64,000 bases of DNA, from NCBI RefSeq assembly GCF_030652235.1, contig NZ_JAUSBA010000018.1:62001-126000 (forward strand), in the 5' to 3' direction. A model generated the notes under the pieces. The model saw only the letters and a list, made by a program, of their open reading frames with translations. It did not search any database and was not told where the DNA came from. Positions 46,904 to 54,199 of this stretch are shown in pieces (position 1 is the first letter of the stretch; every line of letters begins with the position of its first letter). Made by a program: the position numbers and the translations under genes. The stretch is from Cypionkella sp. (lineage in GTDB: Bacteria > Pseudomonadota > Alphaproteobacteria > Rhodobacterales > Rhodobacteraceae).

Positions 46904-46966
46904 CCTTGCCTCCTGTTGGTGCAGACCTTATGACGGCCCTATCCACAAGCCAAGCGGAGGCAGCTT

Positions 46967-48229
46967 ATGAACATCCTTATTCTGGGGTCAGGCGGGCGCG
47001 AACATGCTTTGGCTTGGGCGGTGAAGCAGAACCCGAAGACGGATCGCTTGATCGTGGCTCCGGGGAACGCTGGGATCGCGATGCTGGCGGAATGTGCGGA
47101 TTTTGACATTCTCGACGGGGCTGCGGTGGTGGCGTTCTGTGCCGAAAATGCCATTGATTTTGTGATTATCGGGCCGGAAGCTCCACTTGCGGCGGGGGTG
47201 GCGGATGCGACGCGGGCGGCAGGATTTCTGACATTTGGGCCGAGTGCTGAGGCGGCAAAGTTGGAGGCCTCGAAAGGGTTCACCAAGGAAATCTGCGCCG
47301 CTTGCGGCGCGCCTACAGCGGCATATGCGCGGTTTACCGAAGCGGGGCCCGCGAAGGATTATATCCGGGCGCAGGGGGCCCCGATTGTCGTCAAGGCCGA
47401 TGGCTTGGCGGCGGGCAAGGGTGTGATTGTGGCTGAGACCGAGGCCGAGGCCCTTGCTGCGATTGACGATATGTTCGGCGGCGAGTTTGGCGCGGCTGGC
47501 GCGGAAGTGGTGATTGAGGAGTTTATGACCGGCGAGGAGGCCAGTTTCTTCATCCTGACCGATGGCGTGCACGCGTTGCCGATTGGCACGGCGCAGGATC
47601 ACAAACGGGTGGGCGATGGCGATACCGGGCCGAATACCGGTGGCATGGGGGCCTACTCCCCCGCCCCGGTGTTGACCGATGCGGTGGCCCAGCGCGCGAT
47701 GAATGAGATCATTTTGCCGACGATCACAGAGATGGCCCGGCGCGGCACGCCCTATCAGGGGGTGCTTTATGCCGGGCTGATGATCAAGGACGGTCAGGGT
47801 CGGCTGGTGGAGTATAACGCGCGGTTTGGCGACCCTGAGACACAGGTGCTGATGATGCGTCTGGGCGCGCAGGCGTTGGATTTGTTGCTGGCTTGTGCTG
47901 AGGGGCGGCTGGATAAAGCGCAGGTCAACTGGGCGGAGGATCATGCCATTACCGTGGTGATGGCGGCAAAGGGTTATCCGGGGGCGTATCAGAAGGGCTC
48001 GGTGATCGAAGGGCTGGAGCGGATGCCCGAAGACAGCCGTCATATGGCTTTCCATGCCGGCACGGCGATGAAGGACGGTCAGGTTACAGCCAATGGCGGC
48101 CGGGTGCTGAACATCACGGCGCGCGGCGATAGCTTGGCCGATGCGCGCAACCGGGCCTATGCGATGATTGATCTGCTGCACTGGCCAGACGGGTTTTGCC
48201 GCTCTGACATCGGCTGGCGGGCCCTGTAA
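46967..48229 (+). CDS. purD: Phosphoribosylamine-glycine ligase
   Basis: 420-residue GAR synthetase of purine synthesis, full length. MNILILGSGGREHALAW, the ATP-grasp blocks IVVKADGLAAGKGV and EEFMTGEEASFF, KRVGDGDTGPNTGGMGAY, and the metal-binding VEYNARFGDPETQ are intact, with the expected end GFCRSDIGWRAL. It is the last clearly chromosomal gene before the prophage, so the integration event did not damage it. Confidence 0.97.
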   Translation: MNILILGSGGREHALAWAVKQNPKTDRLIVAPGNAGIAMLAECADFDILDGAAVVAFCAENAIDFVIIGPEAPLAAGVADATRAAGFLTFGPSAEAAKLEASKGFTKEICAACGAPTAAYARFTEAGPAKDYIRAQGAPIVVKADGLAAGKGVIVAETEAEALAAIDDMFGGEFGAAGAEVVIEEFMTGEEASFFILTDGVHALPIGTAQDHKRVGDGDTGPNTGGMGAYSPAPVLTDAVAQRAMNEIILPTITEMARRGTPYQGVLYAGLMIKDGQGRLVEYNARFGDPETQVLMMRLGAQALDLLLACAEGRLDKAQVNWAEDHAITVVMAAKGYPGAYQKGSVIEGLERMPEDSRHMAFHAGTAMKDGQVTANGGRVLNITARGDSLADARNRAYAMIDLLHWPDGFCRSDIGWRAL

Positions 48230-48346
48230 GCGAATTCCGATGCGGGTTTCGTCGTCTTAGCAATAACCAACAAATATTGATTATTTTACTATTCCAAGCC
48301 CCATCTTTGTGATGCAAAATGAGCCTCAAATCAACCGGGGCAACTT
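48230..48346. other. AT-rich gap at the presumed prophage left end
   Basis: 117 bp between purD and the first phage gene. Positions about 48262-48295 are unusually AT-rich (AATATTGATTATTTTACTAT) for this genome; a promoter for the rightward gene chain or the attachment site could lie here. Neither can be fixed without the right end of the prophage. Confidence 0.4.
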
Positions 48347-48526
48347 ATGACCAATTACCTCCTGAAACCGCTTTTCGAGGATTTCGACACCCGCGCAGCT
48401 GTCGCGCGCCGCCATGCTGTTGGTGGCGTGCTGTCCGAGGCTGACACGCACGGACTCTACCGCCGTGTCGCATCCAATCACGGCTGCACGCCCGAGGATG
48501 CTAAACGCTGGATCGAGGGCCGGTGA
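48347..48526 (+). CDS. Small phage protein, first gene of the overlapping chain
   Basis: 59 residues (MTNYLLKPLFEDFDTRAAV to KRWIEGR), too short for the ORF track. Acidic/basic mixed, probably helical, with the end CTPEDAKRWIEG suggesting a small DNA-binding or adaptor fold, but no family recognised. Its stop shares one base with the next start (TGATG). Confidence 0.65.
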   Translation: MTNYLLKPLFEDFDTRAAVARRHAVGGVLSEADTHGLYRRVASNHGCTPEDAKRWIEGR

Positions 48527-48750
48527 TGGACGCGGGACATTGGATCACCGCAGCGCTTGCGGCTGTCGTTTTGATCGTCGCGGCCATCGCCCGGAGAAAG
48601 CCGCGCACAAGCGATCTGAGCGCCGGGCAGCAGTATCGGCGGCGTCAGGATTGGCACAAGGCCTCCAAGCCGAATCCCGATTCGGCACCATCGCGCCAAG
48701 TGCGCCGCGCCCAAGAGCGGGCAGCAAAGAAGGGGCGGGCCAATGGCTGA
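48526..48750 (+). CDS. Small phage membrane protein
   Basis: 74 residues with an N-terminal membrane helix (WITAALAAVVLIVAAIA) and a basic cytoplasmic tail rich in Arg/Lys/Gln (RRAQERAAKKGRANG). ATG 48526 is chosen; the track's GTG at 48523 is also possible. Function unknown. Overlaps the next gene by eight bases (ATGGCTGA). Confidence 0.65.
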   Translation: MDAGHWITAALAAVVLIVAAIARRKPRTSDLSAGQQYRRRQDWHKASKPNPDSAPSRQVRRAQERAAKKGRANG

Positions 48751-49036
48751 TCAGTGCCAGCATATGAATTTTGGGGCGAATGTCTCGGTCGGTCGGATCA
48801 CAAAGAGCGAAGGTGCCCCCGTCGATTATTTCACGGCTGACGTTCGCATCAAGTGCGCGGACTGCGGCCTGCCCTTTCAGTTTCTCGGACTGGAGGCGGG
48901 CATGGATACACAGGGCGCGCGAGTTAGCGTCGATGGCCTTGAGGCTCGCTTGGCTGTTTGCCCGCAAGGGGCTGAACTGTCGCCGTTTGACCGGGTGATC
49001 GTCCGCATTGGTGGGGTGGGCCCGCGTCATGGCTGA
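48743..49036 (+). CDS. Phage protein with CxxC pair
   Basis: 97 residues. IKCADCGLPFQFLGLEAG looks like a half zinc-ribbon, followed by TQGARVSVDGLEARLAVCP. Similar small proteins are common in phages of Rhodobacterales (from memory), function unknown. Ends with the same ATGGCTGA junction as its predecessor. Confidence 0.7.
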   Translation: MADQCQHMNFGANVSVGRITKSEGAPVDYFTADVRIKCADCGLPFQFLGLEAGMDTQGARVSVDGLEARLAVCPQGAELSPFDRVIVRIGGVGPRHG

Positions 49037-49877
49037 GAACTCAAACATCGAGTGGACCAAACACACTTTTAATCCCCACATCGGCTGCACGAAGGTCGGG
49101 CCGGGCTGCGATCATTGCTACGCCGAGGTGTGGGATGCGCGCGGGCTGCAACAGGCCGAAACCCGCTGGGGTCCACATGCGCAGCGCACCCGCACCAGCG
49201 CAGCCAACTGGCGGAAACCGATTGCTTGGAACAAAGCTGCGGCTGCCCTTGGTGAGTTTCATCGCGTGTTCTGCGCGTCTCTTGCTGACGTGTTCGACAA
49301 CCACACCAGCATTCAGCCCCAATGGCGGCGCGACCTCGGCGCGCTGATCGAAGCAACACCCAACCTGATCTGGATGCTGTTGACCAAGCGTATCGGCAAT
49401 GCCCGCCAATACCTCGCGATGATGTTTCCCAATGGCGTTCCCAAAAACGTCTGGCTGGGCGCAACAGTGGTCAATCAGGAAGAAGCTGACCGCGACATTC
49501 CTAAACTGATCGCCACGCCAGCCAGCATCCGCTTTCTTTCGATGGAGCCGCTTCTTGGTCCGGTGGATCTGCGCGGTGTCACCGTCGCGCATGGCATCAA
49601 TGCGATGTGGCCGGTCGATCTGGTGATCGTCGGCGGCGAGAGTGGCAAAGGCGCGCGGCCATGCGACCCGCAATGGGTTCGCCCGATCCGCGATCAATGC
49701 GTTGCCGCTGGGGTGGCATTCCACTTCAAGCAGTGGGGCAACTGGCATTCTGACGCCCTGCGCTTCACCGATATGCAGGGTCGCTGCCCGCCGCCAGATA
49801 TGAACATCGGCAAGAAGGCTGCCGGCCGAACGCTCGACGGTCGCACATGGGATGAAATGCCAGTGGTGGCCGCATGA
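49029..49877 (+). CDS. Phage Gp37/Gp68-type protein (DUF5131)
   Basis: 282 residues, well matched to the DUF5131 family. N-terminal NIEWTKHTFNPHIGCTKVGPGCDHCYAE has three Cys (residues 20, 27, 30; Cx6CxxC), then FCASLADVFDN, WMLLTKRIGNA, VWLGATVVNQEEADRDIPKLI, RFLSMEPLLGPVDL and VIVGGESGKGARPCDPQWV. The three-Cys start and barrel-like strands recall radical-SAM-type proteins, but a function is not established. ATG 49029 is used; the track start at 49008 lies in the previous gene. Confidence 0.9.
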   Translation: MAENSNIEWTKHTFNPHIGCTKVGPGCDHCYAEVWDARGLQQAETRWGPHAQRTRTSAANWRKPIAWNKAAAALGEFHRVFCASLADVFDNHTSIQPQWRRDLGALIEATPNLIWMLLTKRIGNARQYLAMMFPNGVPKNVWLGATVVNQEEADRDIPKLIATPASIRFLSMEPLLGPVDLRGVTVAHGINAMWPVDLVIVGGESGKGARPCDPQWVRPIRDQCVAAGVAFHFKQWGNWHSDALRFTDMQGRCPPPDMNIGKKAAGRTLDGRTWDEMPVVAA

Positions 49878-50171
49878 TCCCGCAAACCGATCAATGGGAT
49901 GAAACCCTGCGCGGCAAGAAAATGTCGGCCGCCACAGGCAAGGTGATCTTCAAATATCAGATGCCGGTGCTGGAGCAATTCACCATGAGGCTGCCAAAGG
50001 GCGCGGAAATCATCCGCATGGCCGATCAGGGCGGCATGTTCTGGCTCTGGGCCGTGGTGGATACCCGCCTGCCAGACGAGGACCGGCCTGTTCTATCGCG
50101 GCTTCTGCGCCGTCCATGTCCAACAAGAGTTGGGGCTCTACATCTTCGAGGATCTCACAAATGCGGACTGA
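49874..50171 (+). pseudogene. DUF7352-like phage protein with a frameshift
   Basis: Starts MIPQTDQWDETL; the core KVIFKYQMPVLEQFTMRLPKGAEIIRMADQGGMFWLWAVVD fits DUF7352-type proteins. After about 50078 the expected continuation GLFYRGFCAVHVQQELGLYIFEDL lies in another frame and ends at TGA 50169-50171, eleven bases into the next gene. The track frame instead runs on to 50281 as nonsense. Either a one-base deletion (real or a sequence error) or programmed frameshifting; a mutation is more likely. Confidence 0.65.
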
Positions 50172-50826
50172 TGCAATCTACGGCAGCCTCCCTGTCGATC
50201 TGGGCTTGGTCGATATTTCGCCAGTGGAGCAGATGGCTTGGCTTTACTGCCCGATCAAGCTGCCCAGTCAGTTGGTGGTGACGATGCCGCCAAATCTGTG
50301 GCAGTTCATGCCGATCATCAACGCGGTGATCGACGATGTGGTCGATACCGACGCCGATCTGTGGCCCGACAGCTATGTCTATCTGACGGCAAAGCGCCTT
50401 TGGGTAACTGCGGACAGCCCCGGCAATCGTCCCGGATGGCACTCTGACGGTTTCCTGACCGATGATCTGAATTACATCTGGTCGGACGGAAATCCGACTG
50501 TGTTCTGGTCGCGCGAAACGCAGAAGGTGAGCTTCATCGCCGATCATGTTGGATCGATTCCAGAAATGGAATTGATCTGCGAAACTGATCGCTTCCGGCA
50601 CCACATCTATTCCAACAAGCACCTTCTGCGGCTTGATCAGACCGTGATGCACAGGGTTGGGCCCGTCGCAAACCCCGGATTCCGCAGCTTCGTCAAGGTG
50701 TCGGTGGCGAAGGATCTCTATGCGCTCGAGGGCAACTCAATCAACCACGGATTGCCCATCGGCGGCAGGTATCAGGCCCGTGCTGAGGTGCGAAATAATC
50801 CGGCTGGCCGGAGTGATGCGCTATGA
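50161..50826 (+). CDS. Phage protein, possible 2OG-Fe(II) oxygenase
   Basis: 221 residues from ATG 50161. WHSDGF (H94, D96) with a later MHRVGP (H164) and Arg in GFRSFVKVS about nine residues on has the H-x-D...H...R spacing of double-stranded beta-helix dioxygenases. The flanking strands (SYVYLTAKRLWVTA, TVFWSRETQKVSFIADH) fit such a fold. No named family is certain. If right, it could modify a nucleotide or protein. The track start at 50116 is upstream of the true start. Confidence 0.6.
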   Translation: MRTDAIYGSLPVDLGLVDISPVEQMAWLYCPIKLPSQLVVTMPPNLWQFMPIINAVIDDVVDTDADLWPDSYVYLTAKRLWVTADSPGNRPGWHSDGFLTDDLNYIWSDGNPTVFWSRETQKVSFIADHVGSIPEMELICETDRFRHHIYSNKHLLRLDQTVMHRVGPVANPGFRSFVKVSVAKDLYALEGNSINHGLPIGGRYQARAEVRNNPAGRSDAL

Positions 50827-51251
50827 GCGCGCTTCCGCAACTCGCCCTGTCGATCCGCCAGCCGTGGGCATGGGCGATCATCAACGCCGGCAAAGACATC
50901 GAGAACCGCTCTTGGCCGACCAAGCAGCGCGGGCCGATCTGCATCCATGCCGCCAAGGGCATGACGAAAGATGAATATTCCGATGCAAATCGCTTCATCC
51001 AGCGGAATGTGGGGGCCGTCGATCAGGTATGGCTTAACCGCTGGCTTGGAGTGACAGCTGCGGAGTTTCTGCTAGATCGCGGTGGCATCATTGGAACGGC
51101 TGAAATCGTGGACTGCGTTGAGGCAAGCGACAGCCCGTGGTTCTTTGGCACCTATGGCTTCGTTCTGCGCAATGTGCAGCCCGTCGAGTTTATCCCGGTC
51201 AAGGGGGCGCTCGGCTTCTTCGACTGGCGCAAGCAGATGGTGGCTGCATGA
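50823..51251 (+). CDS. ASCH domain protein
   Basis: 142 residues. The start LALSIRQPWAWAIINAGKDIENRSWPTKQRGPICIHAAKGM is a clear ASCH/EVE-like signature; GIIGTAEIVDCVEASDSPWFFGTYGFVL completes the barrel. ASCH proteins bind RNA or modified bases, and phage versions have been linked to nucleoside hydrolysis. Overlaps both neighbours by four bases. Confidence 0.88.
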   Translation: MSALPQLALSIRQPWAWAIINAGKDIENRSWPTKQRGPICIHAAKGMTKDEYSDANRFIQRNVGAVDQVWLNRWLGVTAAEFLLDRGGIIGTAEIVDCVEASDSPWFFGTYGFVLRNVQPVEFIPVKGALGFFDWRKQMVAA

Positions 51252-51445
51252 TCGAAGATCCCTGGCACCCCATCGTCACCGTCCAGCTTTCCGGCAGCAT
51301 CACCGCACAAGGGCCGACCGTCGAGGAAGCCGATGTGCGCCGCCAAAGCCTACCCACCGATATGCACGGAAAGCTGGCGGTGCGGACCGGCGAAAACACG
51401 GTTGCCGTTGGCAGGCCGATTCAGAAAATGAGGAAGCCATCATGA
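51248..51445 (+). CDS. Small phage protein
   Basis: 65 residues starting MIEDPWHPIVTVQLSGSITAQG, mostly beta by appearance. The track gives a longer ORF from 51137 that lies over the ASCH gene; ATG 51248 overlaps the ASCH stop as ATGA. Not recognised. Confidence 0.6.
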   Translation: MIEDPWHPIVTVQLSGSITAQGPTVEEADVRRQSLPTDMHGKLAVRTGENTVAVGRPIQKMRKPS

Positions 51446-51846
51446 CTTCCACCCCCGATCCCGCCCTAGCCGCGCGGTCCCTGTCGGCGCTTGAGAAAAT
51501 CCAGCAATTCCCGAAGCAACAACCTGTGACCCGCGCCGCGATCAATCCGGAAACGATTTGGATATACCCCGAGCAAGGCGATCCCGGCGCTGGCGAATGG
51601 TTTTGTGCCGCAGAGGTTGATAAGCCGGAAGCATCCGCAGCCATCCAATACATGCGCGTCGATCTGCATAACGCCGCCGTGCAAGCCGCCGTGGCGAAGG
51701 CGGTGGAGGCGGAACGGGAGGCGTGTGCAAGGATTGCGCGCGGGCTTCGTGATCAATGGCGATGCGCAAACGGCTTCGAAGGCTTTGCGACCGGGGCCAA
51801 GATCATAGATGATGCCATCCGCGCCCGCAAAGGAGATGCGCTGTGA
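51442..51846 (+). CDS. Phage hypothetical protein
   Basis: 134 residues from ATG 51442 (the track's 51082 start is in the ASCH gene). A C-terminal helix VAKAVEAEREACARIARGLRDQWRC and KIIDDAIRARK resemble the widespread phage C-terminal segment that ends many accessory proteins of this type; function unknown. Overlaps the next gene as GTGA. Confidence 0.65.
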   Translation: MTSTPDPALAARSLSALEKIQQFPKQQPVTRAAINPETIWIYPEQGDPGAGEWFCAAEVDKPEASAAIQYMRVDLHNAAVQAAVAKAVEAEREACARIARGLRDQWRCANGFEGFATGAKIIDDAIRARKGDAL

Positions 51847-51965
51847 AGGACACCATCGCCATAATTCTGCTGCTGACATTTCTCTACTTCGTCGGTGATC
51901 CGGCCGCACTCGGGAGAATGGCTGCATCGGTTCGTAACGGTTTCAACAGCGAGGCCACCCCATGA
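51843..51965 (+). CDS. Tiny phage membrane peptide
   Basis: 40 residues, MKDTIAIILLLTFLYFVGDP then a short polar tail; a single hydrophobic helix. Too short for the track. Called on tight coupling (GTGA before, ATGA after). Confidence 0.5.
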   Translation: MKDTIAIILLLTFLYFVGDPAALGRMAASVRNGFNSEATP

Positions 51966-52156
51966 CCCACCCACAGACCGCCGCGATGCAAGAACTACGC
52001 CAGATGATCTATGAAATGCGGATTGAGCAGGCCAAACTGCGCCCCGTTCTGCGCGATTACTCAGCCAAGATGAGGGCTAACATGCGGCAGGATGGACCGA
52101 CAGGTTTTGTCATGCTGCGCCTATCTGACCTGATCGCAGACACGGAGGGGCGGTGA
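51962..52156 (+). CDS. Small helical phage protein
   Basis: 64 residues with a long charged helix (AAMQELRQMIYEMRIEQAKLRPVLRDYSAKM). No family recognised. Overlaps its neighbours by four bases on both sides. Confidence 0.6.
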   Translation: MTHPQTAAMQELRQMIYEMRIEQAKLRPVLRDYSAKMRANMRQDGPTGFVMLRLSDLIADTEGR

Positions 52157-52383
52157 TGTGGACTGAAACTGTTGACGCGCTGCCAATTAAACCCGGAAAA
52201 AGCAGCTACGAGCAAATCTGCTGCCTGATCTATGTGAATGGCGCATATGAAGTTGCGGTTTGGAACTGCGAACACGATTGCTGGGATGATGCTGAAGGCG
52301 ATGATTTCCGCTATCACCCCAAGCAGCCGCGTTGCTGGATGCCGCTCGATGCCCCGCCCCCAACACCGCAGGAGACGCCTTAG
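52153..52383 (+). CDS. DUF551-like phage protein
   Basis: 76 residues. WTETVDALP at the start and FRYHPKQPRCWMPLDAPP at the end follow the pattern of DUF551-type phage proteins (W..xP...WMPLP.PP). GTG 52153 or ATG 52156 starts. Last gene of the chain; ends overlapping the Rz1 stop on the opposite strand. Confidence 0.65.
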   Translation: MMWTETVDALPIKPGKSSYEQICCLIYVNGAYEVAVWNCEHDCWDDAEGDDFRYHPKQPRCWMPLDAPPPTPQETP

Positions 52384-52574
52384 CCGCGCGCCACGCACAT
52401 GCCGAGGTTAGCCCGATCACGGCCCCAGAACACCTCAATCTCTGCATCGTCCATCGCGCGCGGCGGTAGCACTTGCGGGCCGGGGATAGGCGGAAGATCA
52501 GGGCTTGGAATATTCGTTGAGCCGCAGGACGCGAGAAGCAGGCAGGCAAGCATGGCTTTGGACAGGTTCAGCAC
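52380..52574 (-). CDS. Rz1-like outer-membrane spanin lipoprotein
   Basis: 64 residues: a lipoprotein signal with lipobox (MLACLLLASCGS), then a Pro-rich body (IPSPDLPPIPGPQVLPP). It starts 77 bases inside the 3' part of the Rz-like gene in another frame, the classic nested Rz/Rz1 arrangement. With Rz it fuses inner and outer membranes at lysis. Confidence 0.82.
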   Translation of the reverse strand: MLNLSKAMLACLLLASCGSTNIPSPDLPPIPGPQVLPPRAMDDAEIEVFWGRDRANLGMCVARG

Positions 52575-52782
52575 GGGCTTGATCCTCTAGGGCTAGGGCG
52601 AATTGGCGCGCGTCCACCTCTGCGGTCAGGATTTCGCGCTGTTTGATCGCGGTGCGCTCTGCGGATTCCAGAGCGGCGGCTACATGGCCCGCCTCGCAGT
52701 CTGAGCCACCCTTATGGTATCCAGCGCCGAAGGCCATCAGAACGGCCCCCAGCGCGCCCAGAATGAGCCAAGGCCGCATCAT
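52498..52782 (-). CDS. Rz-like inner-membrane spanin
   Basis: 94 residues: N-terminal membrane helix (LILGALGAVLMAFGAGYHKG) then a periplasmic coiled-coil (AALESAERTAIKQREILTAEV). Overlaps the endolysin stop by four bases and contains the start of Rz1. Confidence 0.82.
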   Translation of the reverse strand: MMRPWLILGALGAVLMAFGAGYHKGGSDCEAGHVAAALESAERTAIKQREILTAEVDARQFALALEDQARAEPVQSHACLPASRVLRLNEYSKP

Positions 52783-53270
52783 GCTTCGTTTTTCGACACA
52801 GCCGCGCCGCGCTTAAGCACTGGCAGCGGGATCTTGGGGTTAGCATAGGTCGAGGGCCAGCGGATTGCCTTGCACCGATCCTTTGCAATCCAAGTGCGAG
52901 AGATACTGTCACCCTGATTGCCGCCGAGGACGCAGTAATTGTCAGCATCCTGCCCGACCAGCACGCCGATGTGCCCGCCTGTGGGTCGCTTGAACGCGGC
53001 GAACGCACCATAGAGCGGCATGCAGGAGACACCAAGATATGACCAATTCAGCGCCCAATACGGGTTGCGACCCAGATCGCCGGGCCGGGGCTCTTTCGGC
53101 AGCGCCAGATAAAGCGCGGTGTCAGCGGCATCGCCGCACCACGGCAGCTTTGCAGGATCGCCCAGCGTCTTGCCATCCGACCGCAGCCACTTCGCCAACT
53201 TGTCGTGGTCGCGGGCCTCATGCCAGCCCAGCACCTTCTCAAGCTCGGTTATCCAAGGAAGTTGCTGCAT
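52779..53270 (-). CDS. Endolysin, TIGR02594-type cysteine peptidase
   Basis: 163 residues. KLPWCGDAADTALYLA carries the catalytic Cys45, and GGHIGVLVGQD the His100, with VLGGNQGDSISRTWI following; this is the CHAP/NlpC-like TIGR02594 family. Cuts peptide bonds in peptidoglycan at lysis. ATG 53270 (GGAG six bases upstream) is preferred over the track's TTG 53282. Confidence 0.88.
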   Translation of the reverse strand: MQQLPWITELEKVLGWHEARDHDKLAKWLRSDGKTLGDPAKLPWCGDAADTALYLALPKEPRPGDLGRNPYWALNWSYLGVSCMPLYGAFAAFKRPTGGHIGVLVGQDADNYCVLGGNQGDSISRTWIAKDRCKAIRWPSTYANPKIPLPVLKRGAAVSKNEA

Positions 53271-53271
53271 G

Positions 53272-53394
53272 TCAGGCTCCAATCAGGGGCAGGAAAAGGA
53301 TGATCAGGGAGAAAACGCATCCCCATGTTAGACGGTGCAAGAAATCGTCAATGTCCGAGCTGCTGTCGCGGCGGATCTTGCGCAGATCAAACAT
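53272..53394 (-). CDS. Small lysis-cassette membrane protein
   Basis: 40 residues, MFDLRKIRRDSSSDIDDFLH then a hydrophobic helix (CVFSLIILFLPLIGA). Not in the track. Sits between holin and endolysin, overlapping the holin end by eight bases. May be an antiholin or lysis accessory; inferred from place only. Confidence 0.6.
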   Translation of the reverse strand: MFDLRKIRRDSSSDIDDFLHRLTWGCVFSLIILFLPLIGA

Positions 53395-53761
53395 CGGGCT
53401 TTCCCCCATCATTGGCGGGCAGAACCCCCCGTTTCATGCCCCTCAGGTAGACTTCCAGAAGGCCGGGGATCAGGACTCCACCGAGGTAAGCGGTTGACCC
53501 AGCTACGCCCCCAAAGGCAGGCGTCATTACATCAAGCGGCAATTTGAGCGACCACATCAGGAAGGGCCACGTCAGCGCCCCCAAGCCTGTCGAAACGAGA
53601 CTGCCAATGGCGATGTGCCGGAATAGATCGCGGCGGGCTACCTTGATAATCAGGCCAGAAGTGGCCCCGCCGATAGCACCCCATGCCGCCAGATTGAACA
53701 AGCTGGACGCAGCGATTGCTTGCAGAAGATCAGCCCAGAAGGATTGGTTTTCAGCGGGCAT
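53387..53761 (-). CDS. Phage holin
   Basis: 124 residues with three hydrophobic stretches (LFNLAAWGAIGGATSGLII, IAIGSLVSTGLGALTWPFLMW, FGGVAGSTAYLGGVLIPGLL) and a charged C-terminus, directly upstream of the endolysin. Similar in outline to LydA-type holins. Would time membrane permeabilisation. Confidence 0.75.
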   Translation of the reverse strand: MPAENQSFWADLLQAIAASSLFNLAAWGAIGGATSGLIIKVARRDLFRHIAIGSLVSTGLGALTWPFLMWSLKLPLDVMTPAFGGVAGSTAYLGGVLIPGLLEVYLRGMKRGVLPANDGGKPDV

Positions 53762-53800
53762 ATCGACCTCGTTTTGAATGTGTCTGGCGGAGCATTTCCA

Positions 53801-54199
53801 TCAGCCCAAATCCTGCACAACGCTAACCAGCCCCATCAGAGCCAGCGCTGCCAGCCCATCCATGCCGCCAATCGCTGTGATCGCCTCGTTGGCTGCCAGT
53901 GGTGCCGCTGTCTCTGAACCTGCCAGCCACAGCACGACAAGAGCCTGCGCACGGTTTGCCCCGGCCATGTTGATCGCATACGGCTCCACGTCCCATCCGG
54001 GGCGGGTTAGCGTGGCCTGTGCGTTGGCGATGAAGTTATCCCCCACGAGTGGAGACGCCGCTGCGTAGAGGTTGCCAGCGGCGTCCTGCCATTGTGGTTC
54101 ACGGTATGTCAGTTCGTCGGCTGGGCCATAGCCGAGGATCATCGCGAGTTGGTTGGCGTCTGCGATGTGTGCTGCTGGAACTGCGATGGTGATAATCAT
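53801..54199 (-). CDS. Phage tail-associated hypothetical protein
   Basis: 132 residues, starts MIITIAVPAAHIADANQLAMILGYG; WQDAAGNLYAAASPLVG and an Ala/Leu-rich end. This start recurs in minor tail/virion-associated proteins of alphaproteobacterial prophages (from memory); function unknown. Overlaps the next gene (ATGA). Confidence 0.7.
   Translation of the reverse strand: MIITIAVPAAHIADANQLAMILGYGPADELTYREPQWQDAAGNLYAAASPLVGDNFIANAQATLTRPGWDVEPYAINMAGANRAQALVVLWLAGSETAAPLAANEAITAIGGMDGLAALALMGLVSVVQDLG

Noticed and set aside
53039-53497. 152-residue plus-strand ORF over the endolysin
   Set aside because: Antisense to the lysis cassette; no recognisable features.
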